DNA of 64,000 nt, taken from positions 1,281,145 through 1,345,144 of the forward strand of contig NZ_CP019332.1 in the NCBI RefSeq assembly GCF_002163855.1. Reading direction: 5' to 3'. The stretch's first letter is position 1. Each line of letters opens with the position of its first letter. The notes beneath the pieces were generated by a model. That model ran no database searches. It worked only from the letters and a program-made list of their open reading frames with translations, and was not told the DNA's origin. Both the position numbers and the translations under genes were made by a program. Source of the stretch: Winogradskyella sp. PC-19 (GTDB taxonomy: Bacteria > Bacteroidota > Bacteroidia > Flavobacteriales > Flavobacteriaceae). Shown in pieces: positions 36,801 to 44,536 of the stretch.

Positions 36801-37862
36801 TCGCATTGCTTCTTCAAAACCATTAGCTATAAATAAATCTTCATCACCATCTAAGTCAAAATCAGAGAAACGAGTTCCTTTAGACCATTGTGTGTTACCT
36901 AAACCTAATATCGCAGAATTTTCGGTAAACGTATTATCACCATCATTTGTATATAATGCATTACCATCAACACCAGTTACAAATACATCAAAGAAACCAT
37001 CATTATTGTAGTCTCCTATTGTAATTCCAGTCTCACCAGAAGAAGTATTAACTCCATAAGTCGACGCTTGATTTGAAAATGTCATCCCTGCATTATTAAT
37101 GAATAAATCATTAGCTGCATTTAGGTGATGCGTAGAAATCAAATCTATAAATCCATCAGAATTAAAATCAAATGGCAAAGCTGTGTAACTTGCCAAATTA
37201 GAACCCATTGGCGCTTCAATACCTGAAGATGTTGTCACATCAGTAAATGTATTATCACCATTATTTTTATAAAGTTGATTGCTTCCACACTCGCTCCAGT
37301 CATTTATATAAATATCCAGAAAACCATCATTATCATAGTCAAACCAAGTAGCACCCATATTTCTACAAGTATTAAGGTCGTCAAAACCAGCTATACCTGA
37401 AAAATCAGCAAAAGTTCCATTGCCTAAATTTCTAAACAGCTGCACCTTAAAAGAATAAGTTAAAAACAAATCTGGGTGTCCATCATTATTGTAGTCACCC
37501 CATGATGCCCCACTTTTTTGACCATCTAATCCAGCAAAATCAGCTCCTGCTTCCCCAGGAAGTAATAAATCTGTTAAACCTGCTATATCTGTGACGTCAG
37601 TAAAAGAACCATCATTATTATTTCTAAATAATCGACTTAATGTTTTTGGAGAATTTTCATCATCTGGCGCCTTAGCGACTACAAAAATATCTAAATCGTT
37701 GTCGCCATCATAATCAGCAACCGCAACACCATTGTTTTCTTCTAAAACCCCAAGTCCGACAATATCTTCTACACGATTGAAAGTTTGGGCTGAAAGGGTC
37801 TCGATTGAAAAACTCAAAATTATTGAAAGCAGTGTGTAATTTGCGAGTAATTTTCTTAGCAT
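33804..37862 (-). CDS. Secreted FG-GAP/ASPIC - vanadium-dependent haloperoxidase fusion with type IX sorting domain
   Basis: A 1352-residue exported protein (signal 1-26, ending LSAQ). Domains in order: FG-GAP/VCBS calcium-binding repeats at about 30-430 (many D-x-D-x-D-G loops such as DYDGDNDLD), an ASPIC/UnbV domain at about 440-510, a GCTDSISCNYNPLATLDDGNC motif near 540, a PKD-like segment, a vanadium haloperoxidase/PAP2 domain at about 650-1260, and a C-terminal type A sorting domain (IYPNPTSNQQF to the end). Vanadate-site residues visible are R1153, the SGH around H1168, R1231 and H1237. The lysine normally seven residues before the first arginine reads as E1146. PorU/PorV should anchor it. 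Haloperoxidase or phosphatase activity is unproven. Confidence 0.85.
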   Translation of the reverse strand: MLRKLLANYTLLSIILSFSIETLSAQTFNRVEDIVGLGVLEENNGVAVADYDGDNDLDIFVVAKAPDDENSPKTLSRLFRNNNDGSFTDVTDIAGLTDLLLPGEAGADFAGLDGQKSGASWGDYNNDGHPDLFLTYSFKVQLFRNLGNGTFADFSGIAGFDDLNTCRNMGATWFDYDNDGFLDIYINDWSECGSNQLYKNNGDNTFTDVTTSSGIEAPMGSNLASYTALPFDFNSDGFIDLISTHHLNAANDLFINNAGMTFSNQASTYGVNTSSGETGITIGDYNNDGFFDVFVTGVDGNALYTNDGDNTFTENSAILGLGNTQWSKGTRFSDFDLDGDEDLFIANGFEEAMRSTEPNFYFKNLHAEGMNTFEDASATLGLNTQTVSVEAVDFDYDNDGDIDLFITNSNQTSFLYENTLLNYDDVTSAKNYFKLQLEGTTSNRDAIGTIIKLTTSSETIIRYHSGVGFLGQSLQAIHFGLDDETSITSIEITWPSGLVETYNSSNSALVVNATFKAVEGDSITNLNILPSQKVYGCTDSISCNYNPLATLDDGNCTYLQSQSIVGNIDAGYYSTETYSYSISAGSTADWHVEGGELLSGQGTNTITVLWEIEPQGTISVTEMDSNCSSLTETINITLSANNLPSNVSISRLWNEALLSAIRGDFARPTVHARNLFHTSVAMFDIWALYNSDKATPYLIGDTVHGFSSTLEDFTPQESDDESTKKAISYAMYRLLSYRFQNSPGAQANQDRIDLLMSSLGYDTSLTSLLYNTGDAASLGNFVAQTIIDYGLQDGSREVTGFDNDYYEPINQAYNLEISNNPPMVDPNRWQPLGLDTFIDQGGNVVEGNVPEFLSPEWGNVNGFALKEEDVTVFNRDGDDYRVFHNPITPPQINTTIEDIESEQYKWGFSMVSVWQSHMDPSDGVMIDISPGAIGNTDIANFPTSAVDYPSFYNFTDGGDIGTGHSMNPVTSAAYENNTVPRADYARVLAEFWADGPDSETPPGHWFTILNYVNDHPLFEKRFQGQGEILEALEWDVKAYFILGGAMHDSAISAWSVKGWYDYVRPISAIRYMGAEQGQSSDPMLPNYSVSGFKLIPGYIELVEAGDPLEGFFGQHIDKIKLYTWKGHDFINDPTTDTAGVGWILAEDWYPYQRPTFVTPPFAGYVSGHSTFSRAASEILTKLTGDPFFPGGIGEFIAKKDEFLVFEKGPSQDIVLQWATYRDASDQTSLSRIWGGIHPPADDIPGRFIGQQVADDTFDFAIPYFQANLSSDDVDITKQKIYPNPTSNQQFFITQTSSEDVINVFDIRGRKIDFTQKDFNPDNGITSIKLKNASSGLYLLRVNSRSTMVVVNR

Positions 37863-38000
37863 ATTCTTCTTTTTTGCTAATATAAAAATTCTCTTAATAA
37901 TTTGTTAACATAGCTTATTCATTAACACTTACATGCGCTAAAATTCAGATTTTAACGATAAAGCACTAAGGTAATGTAGGAATATTGAAACGAAAAAAAA

Positions 38001-38687
38001 TTACGGTGTAGAGTTAGAAACCTGAAGCACTTTACCGTTATAATATTTATTTCCATTTAATGAAAAATCAAAAATATATTCTGCCATTTCTAAAGCTGTT
38101 GTTGGTGCTTGATATCCAGGAAACGCTTCTTCTAACATTTCGGTTTGCACAGCTCCCAAAGCAAGAATATTAAACTGTGGACCTGTTTCTTTATATTCTT
38201 CAGCTAAAAGTTCGGTTAGCGTAATTACTGCGCCTTTACTAGAACTGTATGCTGCTAATCCCGGAAACTTCATACTACCTTGGATGCCACCCATCGAACT
38301 AATTGTCAATACGTGTCCATTACTCTTCATAAATGGTAACACAATTCTTGTCATTTCGGAAACCCCAAAAACGTTAATCTCATATACTTTTGCAAAATCC
38401 TTAAATGTTGTTTCAGCAAAAGGCTTATTTAATAATACTCCAGCATTATTTATTAAAACATCTACATGTTTCCATTCTTTTGAAATAAACATTTCAATTT
38501 TTATATAATCATCTTCATTTTGTAAATCAAAAGCAAAGGATGTAACGCCATCTAAATTAAGATTAGTAATAGGCTTATCGTTTCTAGATAATGCTAAAAC
38601 CTTATGTCCTTGTTTTGCAAAAAGTTGAACCAATTCAAAACCAATACCTCGACTTGTTCCTGTGACTATTATGTGTTTACTCTGCAT
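38001..38687 (-). CDS. Short-chain dehydrogenase/reductase (SDR)
   Basis: A 228-residue classical SDR: cofactor motif TGTSRGIGFEL near the N-terminus, NNAGVL for the NAG motif, and the catalytic YSSSK with its upstream serine (TISSMGG). The substrate cannot be told. Its start overlaps the end of the M28 peptidase gene by 11 bases, so the two are translationally coupled. Confidence 0.93.
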   Translation of the reverse strand: MQSKHIIVTGTSRGIGFELVQLFAKQGHKVLALSRNDKPITNLNLDGVTSFAFDLQNEDDYIKIEMFISKEWKHVDVLINNAGVLLNKPFAETTFKDFAKVYEINVFGVSEMTRIVLPFMKSNGHVLTISSMGGIQGSMKFPGLAAYSSSKGAVITLTELLAEEYKETGPQFNILALGAVQTEMLEEAFPGYQAPTTALEMAEYIFDFSLNGNKYYNGKVLQVSNSTP

Positions 38688-39675
38688 TTAGATTTATTTC
38701 TTTTGTAGGTGTGTTAATCATTTTTTCTATTCCAGGAATCATCTTATTAATAACACTGCTCATAAATTGAAAATTCATTATTTGAGTCTCATCACCTACT
38801 TTGTGGTAATAGTCAAAATTTGTTAAATCACAAGAAGAAATTGTATGACTTGGCACATTAAACTCTTGAAAAAATGCATAATTATCTGAACGTCTAAATA
38901 GACTATATTGCTTTGAAACTTCAGAAAACCCAATGATATTACTCCCTTGATATTGATTGAATTTTGAAGCAAAATTTGACTTATCGTAACCAGTTAAAAA
39001 CACTTCATAATCTCTATCTTTAAATGGTACACCGAGCATTTCAAAATTAATCATCGTATATAAGTCAATATCTTCGTTTTTTAGTTTTTTTGCTAAGTGA
39101 GCAGATCCACGTAATCCCATTTCTTCAGCAGAAAACAGTGCAAAAATGACGCTTCTTTTATTGCTTTTTTTAGCGGCAAAATATTTTGCTATAGTCATTA
39201 CTGCAGATGTTCCTGTTGCGTTATCATTTGCACCATTTGCTATAGAGTCATTTTCCACTGCTTTACCAAAACCAATATGATCATAATGGGCACCAATAAC
39301 AATAAATTCATTTTTTAGATTATCATCATTTCCTTCTATGTATCCAACAACATTATATCCACTAATACTATCTTCTGCTCTGGATTTAAATTTGAAGTCA
39401 TCTCTATAGCTTTTAAAATATGGTTTTACTCCATATGACTCTAGTTGTTTTTGAATATACGTAGCCGCTTCGTTAATACCTTCAGTTCCTGTGTTTCGTC
39501 CTTTTAACTCATCCGAAGCTAAATACGTAACAATATCTTTAACTTCATCCGATGTAATGGTTATTGACTTAGAATCTTCTCCTTTTTCTCCGTCAACACC
39601 ATCTTTTCCTTTTGTCTTAAAAACACAAGAAGTAATAATTAGAGATAAGAAAACTAAAACTGTATATTTTTTCAT
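38677..39675 (-). CDS. M28 family zinc peptidase, lipoprotein
   Basis: A 332-residue exported aminopeptidase-like protein with a lipobox (LIITSC, cysteine 17). The dizinc motifs are visible: GAHYDHIG, NGANDNATGTS and FALFSAEEMGLRGS. Between the lipid anchor and the enzyme is a short collagen-like run of G-x-y triplets (GKDGVDGEKGEDS), unusual for this family and probably a flexible spacer. It probably trims peptides at the envelope. The SDR gene follows with an overlap. Confidence 0.92.
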   Translation of the reverse strand: MKKYTVLVFLSLIITSCVFKTKGKDGVDGEKGEDSKSITITSDEVKDIVTYLASDELKGRNTGTEGINEAATYIQKQLESYGVKPYFKSYRDDFKFKSRAEDSISGYNVVGYIEGNDDNLKNEFIVIGAHYDHIGFGKAVENDSIANGANDNATGTSAVMTIAKYFAAKKSNKRSVIFALFSAEEMGLRGSAHLAKKLKNEDIDLYTMINFEMLGVPFKDRDYEVFLTGYDKSNFASKFNQYQGSNIIGFSEVSKQYSLFRRSDNYAFFQEFNVPSHTISSCDLTNFDYYHKVGDETQIMNFQFMSSVINKMIPGIEKMINTPTKEINLNAE

Positions 39676-39700
39676 GATGATTTATTTAATTCTTAAAGAT

Positions 39701-39735
39701 AAAAAAACCTGATTCAAAATAAATTCAAATCAGGT
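39701..39735 (-). terminator. Rho-independent terminator (minus strand)
   Basis: ACCTGATT and AATCAGGT are inverted arms (39707-39714 and 39728-39735). Read on the minus strand they are followed by seven T. The stem begins directly after the stop codon of the gene remnant at 39736, so it was probably that gene's terminator; it can now end the cdd-pdhA-pdhC transcript. Confidence 0.75.
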
Positions 39736-39894
39736 CTATTCTTTGTTTTCTTTTGATATTAGTCTATTTGGAAAAGATAATCCAACAGCAAACGCTCCTG
39801 AGAACTGTTTTTCTTGAGATTGATAAAAATATGTAAATCCTAGATCCACACCGTGGTTTTTACCAAGCTCTAAACATAAACGCTGAAAATTAAA
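39736..39894 (-). pseudogene. 3' remnant of an outer-membrane-type protein gene
   Basis: Directly after pdhC the minus strand is open for about 50 codons ending at TAG 39736-39738, with no start codon and a stop just before it. The peptide (LELGKNHGVDLGFTYFYQ, then SQEKQFSGAFAVGLSFPNRL) alternates polar and hydrophobic residues with aromatic ends, as in the last strands of a beta-barrel. A terminator hairpin follows the stop at once, as expected of a true gene end. The likely history is deletion of the 5' part of a gene next to pdhC. The parent family was not identified. Confidence 0.6.
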
Positions 39895-41515
39895 CTAACA
39901 TGGTCACAGGGTTTTCGATATACCCTTTTAATGTTTGTAAAAATTGAGCTCCAGTTGCTCCATCTACTGTTCTGTGGTCACAAGCTAAAGTCAATTTCAT
40001 TGTATTTCCTGCAACGACTTGACCATTCTTGACAACTGGTTTTGCTACGATAGCACCAACTGATAAAATAGCTGAATTAGGTTGATTTATGATAGATGTA
40101 AAACTCTCAATACCAAACATACCTAAGTTAGATATAGTAAATGTACTACCTTCCATTTCGTCAAGAGTTAACTTCTTATTTCTTGCTCTACCAGCGTAAT
40201 CTCTAACTGCCGCACCAATTTGAGGTAAGCTTTGCTCATTTGCAAAACGTACAACTGGCACAACTAATCCATCTGGCACAGCTACAGCGACACCAATATG
40301 CACATGATTATTCATACGCATTTTGTCATCAAACCACTGAGAATTAACTTGTGGATGCTGACGTAATGCCAATGCACAAGCCTTAACAATCATATCATTG
40401 AAAGAAATCTTAGTATCTGGAATAGAGTTGTATTGTACACGGAATGCAATAGCATTATCCATATCAAACTCTACATTTAAATAGTAATGTGGCGCTGAGA
40501 ATTTAGACTTAGCTAAGTTCTTTGCAATTGCTTTACGCATGTTACTGTTTGCAACCTCATCAAAATCTTCTTGACCTGTTGGTACAAATTTAGCCACTGG
40601 TGCAGACGATGTCGCGGCCGATGCTGGCGTAAAGTTTTCAATATCGCGTTTTACGATACGTCCATTTTCTCCGGTACCTTTTACTTGATTTAATTTAATA
40701 CCTTTTTCTTCAGCCATTTTTTTGGCTAAAGGCGAAACGAAAATTCTTTCTCCTGAGTTCGAATTTGAATCTGATGCTTTAGGAACTTCTTGCTTCGGTG
40801 TATCTTTTTTAGGAGCTTCAGCTTTTAATTCTTTCTTAGTTTCTTTAAGCGCTTCTTCTTTTGCTGGTGCTCCAACTGTAAAGTTATTAGCAACACCAGA
40901 AACATCTGTTCCTGCAGGACCAATAATTGCTAATAATGCATCTACTTTTGCAGAATCACCTTCTTGTAAACCTACATGTAATAATGTACCTGCATTGAAA
41001 GACTCAAACTCCATTGTTGCTTTGTCTGTTTCAATCTCGGCCAAAATATCACCTTCTTCAACGTTGTCACCAACTTGTTTTAACCAAGTTGCGACTGTTC
41101 CTTCTTCCATTGTATCTGAAAGTCTTGGCATTGTTACTACAGTTACACCTTCTGGGATTTCAGTATTTGAAGCTTCTTTAGTAGACTCTTCAGTTTTACT
41201 AGATGTACTATCTTCTTCTTTAGAATTCCCTGAAGATTCAAAAGTACTTCCATTCAATAGACCTGAAATATCTTCACCCTCATCACCAATTATAGCTAAA
41301 AGTGAATCTACTTTTGCAGTTTCACCTTCTTGAATTCCTATATGCAATAAAGTTCCTTCATTAAAAGATTCAAACTCCATTGTAGCTTTATCGGTTTCAA
41401 TTTCTGCTAAAATATCACCTTCTTCTACTTTATCACCTACTTGTTTTAGCCATGTTGCAACTGTACCTTCTTCCATGGTATCGCTCAATCGCGGCATATT
41501 AATTACTTCTGCCAT
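39890..41515 (-). CDS. pdhC: Pyruvate dehydrogenase E2, dihydrolipoamide acetyltransferase
   Basis: A 541-residue E2 core protein. Two lipoyl domains lie in tandem (about 1-80 and 125-205), each with ETDKATMEFESF around the lipoyl lysine; they are nearly identical. An Ala/Pro/Glu/Lys-rich linker leads to the E1/E3-binding domain (FVSPLAKKMAEEKGIKLNQVKGTGENGRI), then the acetyltransferase core with the active site CDHRTVDGATGAQFL. It moves acetyl groups from pyruvate to CoA. It lies 3 bases after pdhA; the E1 beta gene is not in the window, which is common in Flavobacteriaceae. Confidence 0.96.
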   Translation of the reverse strand: MAEVINMPRLSDTMEEGTVATWLKQVGDKVEEGDILAEIETDKATMEFESFNEGTLLHIGIQEGETAKVDSLLAIIGDEGEDISGLLNGSTFESSGNSKEEDSTSSKTEESTKEASNTEIPEGVTVVTMPRLSDTMEEGTVATWLKQVGDNVEEGDILAEIETDKATMEFESFNAGTLLHVGLQEGDSAKVDALLAIIGPAGTDVSGVANNFTVGAPAKEEALKETKKELKAEAPKKDTPKQEVPKASDSNSNSGERIFVSPLAKKMAEEKGIKLNQVKGTGENGRIVKRDIENFTPASAATSSAPVAKFVPTGQEDFDEVANSNMRKAIAKNLAKSKFSAPHYYLNVEFDMDNAIAFRVQYNSIPDTKISFNDMIVKACALALRQHPQVNSQWFDDKMRMNNHVHIGVAVAVPDGLVVPVVRFANEQSLPQIGAAVRDYAGRARNKKLTLDEMEGSTFTISNLGMFGIESFTSIINQPNSAILSVGAIVAKPVVKNGQVVAGNTMKLTLACDHRTVDGATGAQFLQTLKGYIENPVTMLV

Positions 41516-41518
41516 AGC

Positions 41519-42520
41519 TTACTTGATTTTATGGTCTATAAAAGGATAATCTTCTTGCTCATATACTGCATCGTACATGACACTTTTTTCTGGATAAGGC
41601 GATTCTTCTGCGAATTTTTCACATTCAGAAACTAAATCCTTAACACGCTTATCGATAACTTTTATATCATCTTGAGTAGCGTACTTCTTTTCTAGAATAA
41701 TATCTTTTACTTGTGTAATCGGGTCAATTTTTTTGTATTCATTAACCTCATCTTTAGTTCTGTAATGTTGTGCATCTGACATTGAGTGACCTCTGTAACG
41801 GTATGTTTTAACTTCTAGAAAAGTTGGTCCTCCGCCACTTCTTGCACGAGAAATTGCCTCGTCAAAAGCCTCTGCCACTTTAATTGGGTTCATTCCATCC
41901 ACTGGTCCACATGGCATTTCATAACCTAAACCAAGCTTCCAAATATCTGTATGGTTTGCTGTTCTTTCAACACTTGTTCCCATTGCGTAACCGTTGTTTT
42001 CACAAACAAAAACTACTGGTAAATTCCATAGCATTGCTAAGTTGAAGGTTTCATGTAATGAACCTTGGCGTGCCGCACCATCACCAAAGCAACATATCGT
42101 TACTGCATCTACATCGTGATACTTGTCTCCAAAAGCAATACCTGCTCCAAGAGGTATTTGTCCACCTACAATTCCATGACCTCCATAAAAACGGTGTTCT
42201 TTTGAAAATATGTGCATAGAACCTCCAAGACCATTTGATGTCCCAGTAGCTTTACCATATAATTCTGCCATAACACGCTTTGGGTCAACACCCATACCTA
42301 TTGGTTGCACGTGATTACGATATGCCGTTATCATCTTGTCTTTAGTCAAATCCATAGCATGCAAAGCGCCTGCTAGCACAGCTTCTTGACCATTATATAA
42401 ATGAAGAAAACCTCTTACTTTTTGTTGAATGTAAACGGCTGCAAGTTTATCTTCAAACTTTCGCCAGAATAACATGTCTTCGTACCACTTAAGGTAAACT
42501 TCCTTTGTAACTTTTTCCAT
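41519..42520 (-). CDS. pdhA: Pyruvate dehydrogenase E1 alpha subunit
   Basis: A 333-residue thiamine-diphosphate enzyme subunit. The TPP motif GDGAARQGSLHETFNLAMLWNLPVVFVCENN is complete, and the phosphorylation-loop-like YRYRGHSMSDAQHYRTKDEV follows. It decarboxylates pyruvate together with the beta subunit, which is encoded elsewhere. pdhC follows after 3 bases. A -10-like TATTTTTG lies on the minus strand at 42573-42580, in the 135-base gap to cdd. Confidence 0.96.
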   Translation of the reverse strand: MEKVTKEVYLKWYEDMLFWRKFEDKLAAVYIQQKVRGFLHLYNGQEAVLAGALHAMDLTKDKMITAYRNHVQPIGMGVDPKRVMAELYGKATGTSNGLGGSMHIFSKEHRFYGGHGIVGGQIPLGAGIAFGDKYHDVDAVTICCFGDGAARQGSLHETFNLAMLWNLPVVFVCENNGYAMGTSVERTANHTDIWKLGLGYEMPCGPVDGMNPIKVAEAFDEAISRARSGGGPTFLEVKTYRYRGHSMSDAQHYRTKDEVNEYKKIDPITQVKDIILEKKYATQDDIKVIDKRVKDLVSECEKFAEESPYPEKSVMYDAVYEQEDYPFIDHKIK

Positions 42521-42655
42521 CTATCTAATTGTATAAATATGAATCTGCTTTTTTATCAAGAAAACAGAATAACAAAAATAATATTTTAAGCCATAACGAA
42601 GAAACACAATTCTGTAAAAATTGCAGGTTATTTCGCAAATTATATTACGAAAACG

Positions 42656-43138
42656 TTACAGTACCGAACTTTCAAAAACCAAAGGTAATAAGTTGGATAA
42701 AGATTTAGATTTTACAACCTTACCTTTAGCTCCCATAAAATATATTTCAATTGGTATATTCTGCTTAACCTCATATTCAGCAATGGCTTGCCTACAAGCT
42801 CCACATGGCGGTATTGGTTGTAGTGTTTGTTGATTTTGAGAAGACGCCGTTAATGCCATTTTTAGCATTTTTGCTTTTGGATATTTAGCCCCAGCATAAT
42901 AAATTGCTGTTCGCTCGGCACATAAACCTGAAGGATAAGAGGCGTTTTCTTGATTACTACCAGAAACGACTTCTCCATTATCTAGTAAAATAGCAGCGCC
43001 AACATCAAATTTAGAATATGGAGAATACGCATTATTACGAGCATCGACAGCATTACTCATTAGCTTCTGTATTTCTTCCGGAAGCTCACTAATTGAATCG
43101 TAAACTTGTAATGTAGTTTCAATTTTTACTTCTTTCAT
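42656..43138 (-). CDS. cdd: Cytidine deaminase
   Basis: A 160-residue zinc deaminase that turns cytidine or deoxycytidine into uridine or deoxyuridine. The zinc and catalytic motifs are SGLCAERTAIYYAG (C-A-E) and PIPPCGACRQAI (P-C-x-x-C); YSPYSKFDVGAAILL near the N-terminus binds substrate. It lies between porV and pdhA on the same strand; a terminator separates it from porV. Confidence 0.95.
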   Translation of the reverse strand: MKEVKIETTLQVYDSISELPEEIQKLMSNAVDARNNAYSPYSKFDVGAAILLDNGEVVSGSNQENASYPSGLCAERTAIYYAGAKYPKAKMLKMALTASSQNQQTLQPIPPCGACRQAIAEYEVKQNIPIEIYFMGAKGKVVKSKSLSNLLPLVFESSVL

Positions 43139-43155
43139 TTGAGATGTGTTAAGAC

Positions 43156-43185
43156 AAAAAAACTATTGCTTTTGGACAATAGTTT
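43156..43185 (-). terminator. Rho-independent terminator after porV
   Basis: AAACTATTG and CAATAGTTT form a 9-bp stem (43160-43168 and 43177-43185). On the minus strand it is followed by T residues, 29 bases after the porV stop. Confidence 0.85.
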
Positions 43186-43213
43186 AATGTTTATAATTTA
43201 ATAATTTACGATT

Positions 43214-44473
43214 TTAATATTCAGTGTAAGTACCATCACCAAAATTGAATGTTAATGAAAAACGTAATGTATTTTCTAATGGACTCTGAACTCTAGAGGC
43301 AGAGAACAAATAAGATAAGTCTAAATTAATAGTAGTGTACTTAAAACCTGCACCTAAAGCAAAAAAGCGTCGAGCTCCTTTTTCTTCAGATTCGTTAAAA
43401 TATCCAGCTCTTAAAGCAAAAGAATTATTGTACGTGTACTCTGCACCTAAAGACCAAGTAAACTCTTTTAATTCTTCACTAAAACCACCTGGTGCATCTC
43501 CGAATGATTGAAAAATACCAGATAGAAAACTTACGTCGTTACTTTGACCTTCAATTATTACGTTTTCTGCTGATGCATCCATTTGTTCTTGGGTTTGAGT
43601 ATCTCCATCTGCTGGATCGAATACACCATCATTATTTGCATCAGTAAATACTATTCGTTCTCCAAGACGCGGCGGAGTTGGCACTAAAAGCTTAGCAACC
43701 TCTGCAGTCACAGCTAATTTACTGTTTTGGTCAAAAATGAAATCAAAACCACCACCTAATCTTAAATTAGTTGGTTGAAATACATCTTGTCCGCCATCAT
43801 CATAGCTAAATTTTGGACCTAAATTCTGGATTGCAAAACCTGCTCTCCAACGGCCATTAAAATCATTATATGCATTTTCTTCGCTTTGATAATATCCTGT
43901 AATATCTGCTCCAAAAGAACTCCCTGCGTTTGCATTTGGGTCTACTTGCCCAATACGTAATGCTGACCTAAAATATCTTAAACCAACCGCCATTGCGAAC
44001 TGGTCATTGAGCTTTAAAGAATATGCTACATCAAGAGCATACTCGTTAGGCTTTACTGGAACACCAGGAGTTGTTGCATCCTGTGTCAGAACAATCTCAC
44101 CCAAACTAAAATATTTAACACTTGCTGATACAGCACTATAATCACTTAATCTATTAAAATACGTCGCGTAACTAATAGATATATCATTAACTAAACGCGT
44201 TAAGTAAGGCGTAAAACTTACACCGACTCCAGATTTCGTCTCTGAAAAAGCATATTTAGCAGGGTTGTACTGTTGTGAAAAACCGTCAACAGATGTTGCT
44301 ACACCCATATCTCCTAATGATGCTGACCTAGCGTCAGGTGCTACAAGCATAAAAGGAATACCTGTGGTTATAACTCGGCTATCATTTGTATTTGGTATAA
44401 TTTGAGTTGTATTTTGAGCAAATGTGATATTGACTGATACAATTGCTAATATAAAAGTTAAGATTTTTTTCAT
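43214..44473 (-). CDS. porV: Type IX secretion outer-membrane protein PorV (LptO)
   Basis: A 419-residue FadL-like beta-barrel with a signal peptide (1-19, ending TFAQ). The early GIPFMLVAPDARSASLGDMGVATSVD is the PorV signature, and the protein ends in a barrel strand (FSLTFNFGDGTYTEY). PorV is a shuttle protein: it carries type IX cargo from the translocon to the PorU sortase complex. It lies 63 bases downstream of porU on the same strand, the usual flavobacterial order. Confidence 0.95.
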   Translation of the reverse strand: MKKILTFILAIVSVNITFAQNTTQIIPNTNDSRVITTGIPFMLVAPDARSASLGDMGVATSVDGFSQQYNPAKYAFSETKSGVGVSFTPYLTRLVNDISISYATYFNRLSDYSAVSASVKYFSLGEIVLTQDATTPGVPVKPNEYALDVAYSLKLNDQFAMAVGLRYFRSALRIGQVDPNANAGSSFGADITGYYQSEENAYNDFNGRWRAGFAIQNLGPKFSYDDGGQDVFQPTNLRLGGGFDFIFDQNSKLAVTAEVAKLLVPTPPRLGERIVFTDANNDGVFDPADGDTQTQEQMDASAENVIIEGQSNDVSFLSGIFQSFGDAPGGFSEELKEFTWSLGAEYTYNNSFALRAGYFNESEEKGARRFFALGAGFKYTTINLDLSYLFSASRVQSPLENTLRFSLTFNFGDGTYTEY

Positions 44474-44536
44474 TCTAAATGGTTGTGTAATGAACTACTA
44501 AATGTAGTTTTGAGTGTTAACAAATATAATTTAATA

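Noticed and set aside
40722-41333. Plus-strand open frame of 203 codons
   Set aside because: It is antisense to the lipoyl domains and linker of pdhC; its Ser/Pro-rich product reflects the repetitive, Glu/Ala-rich coding strand.
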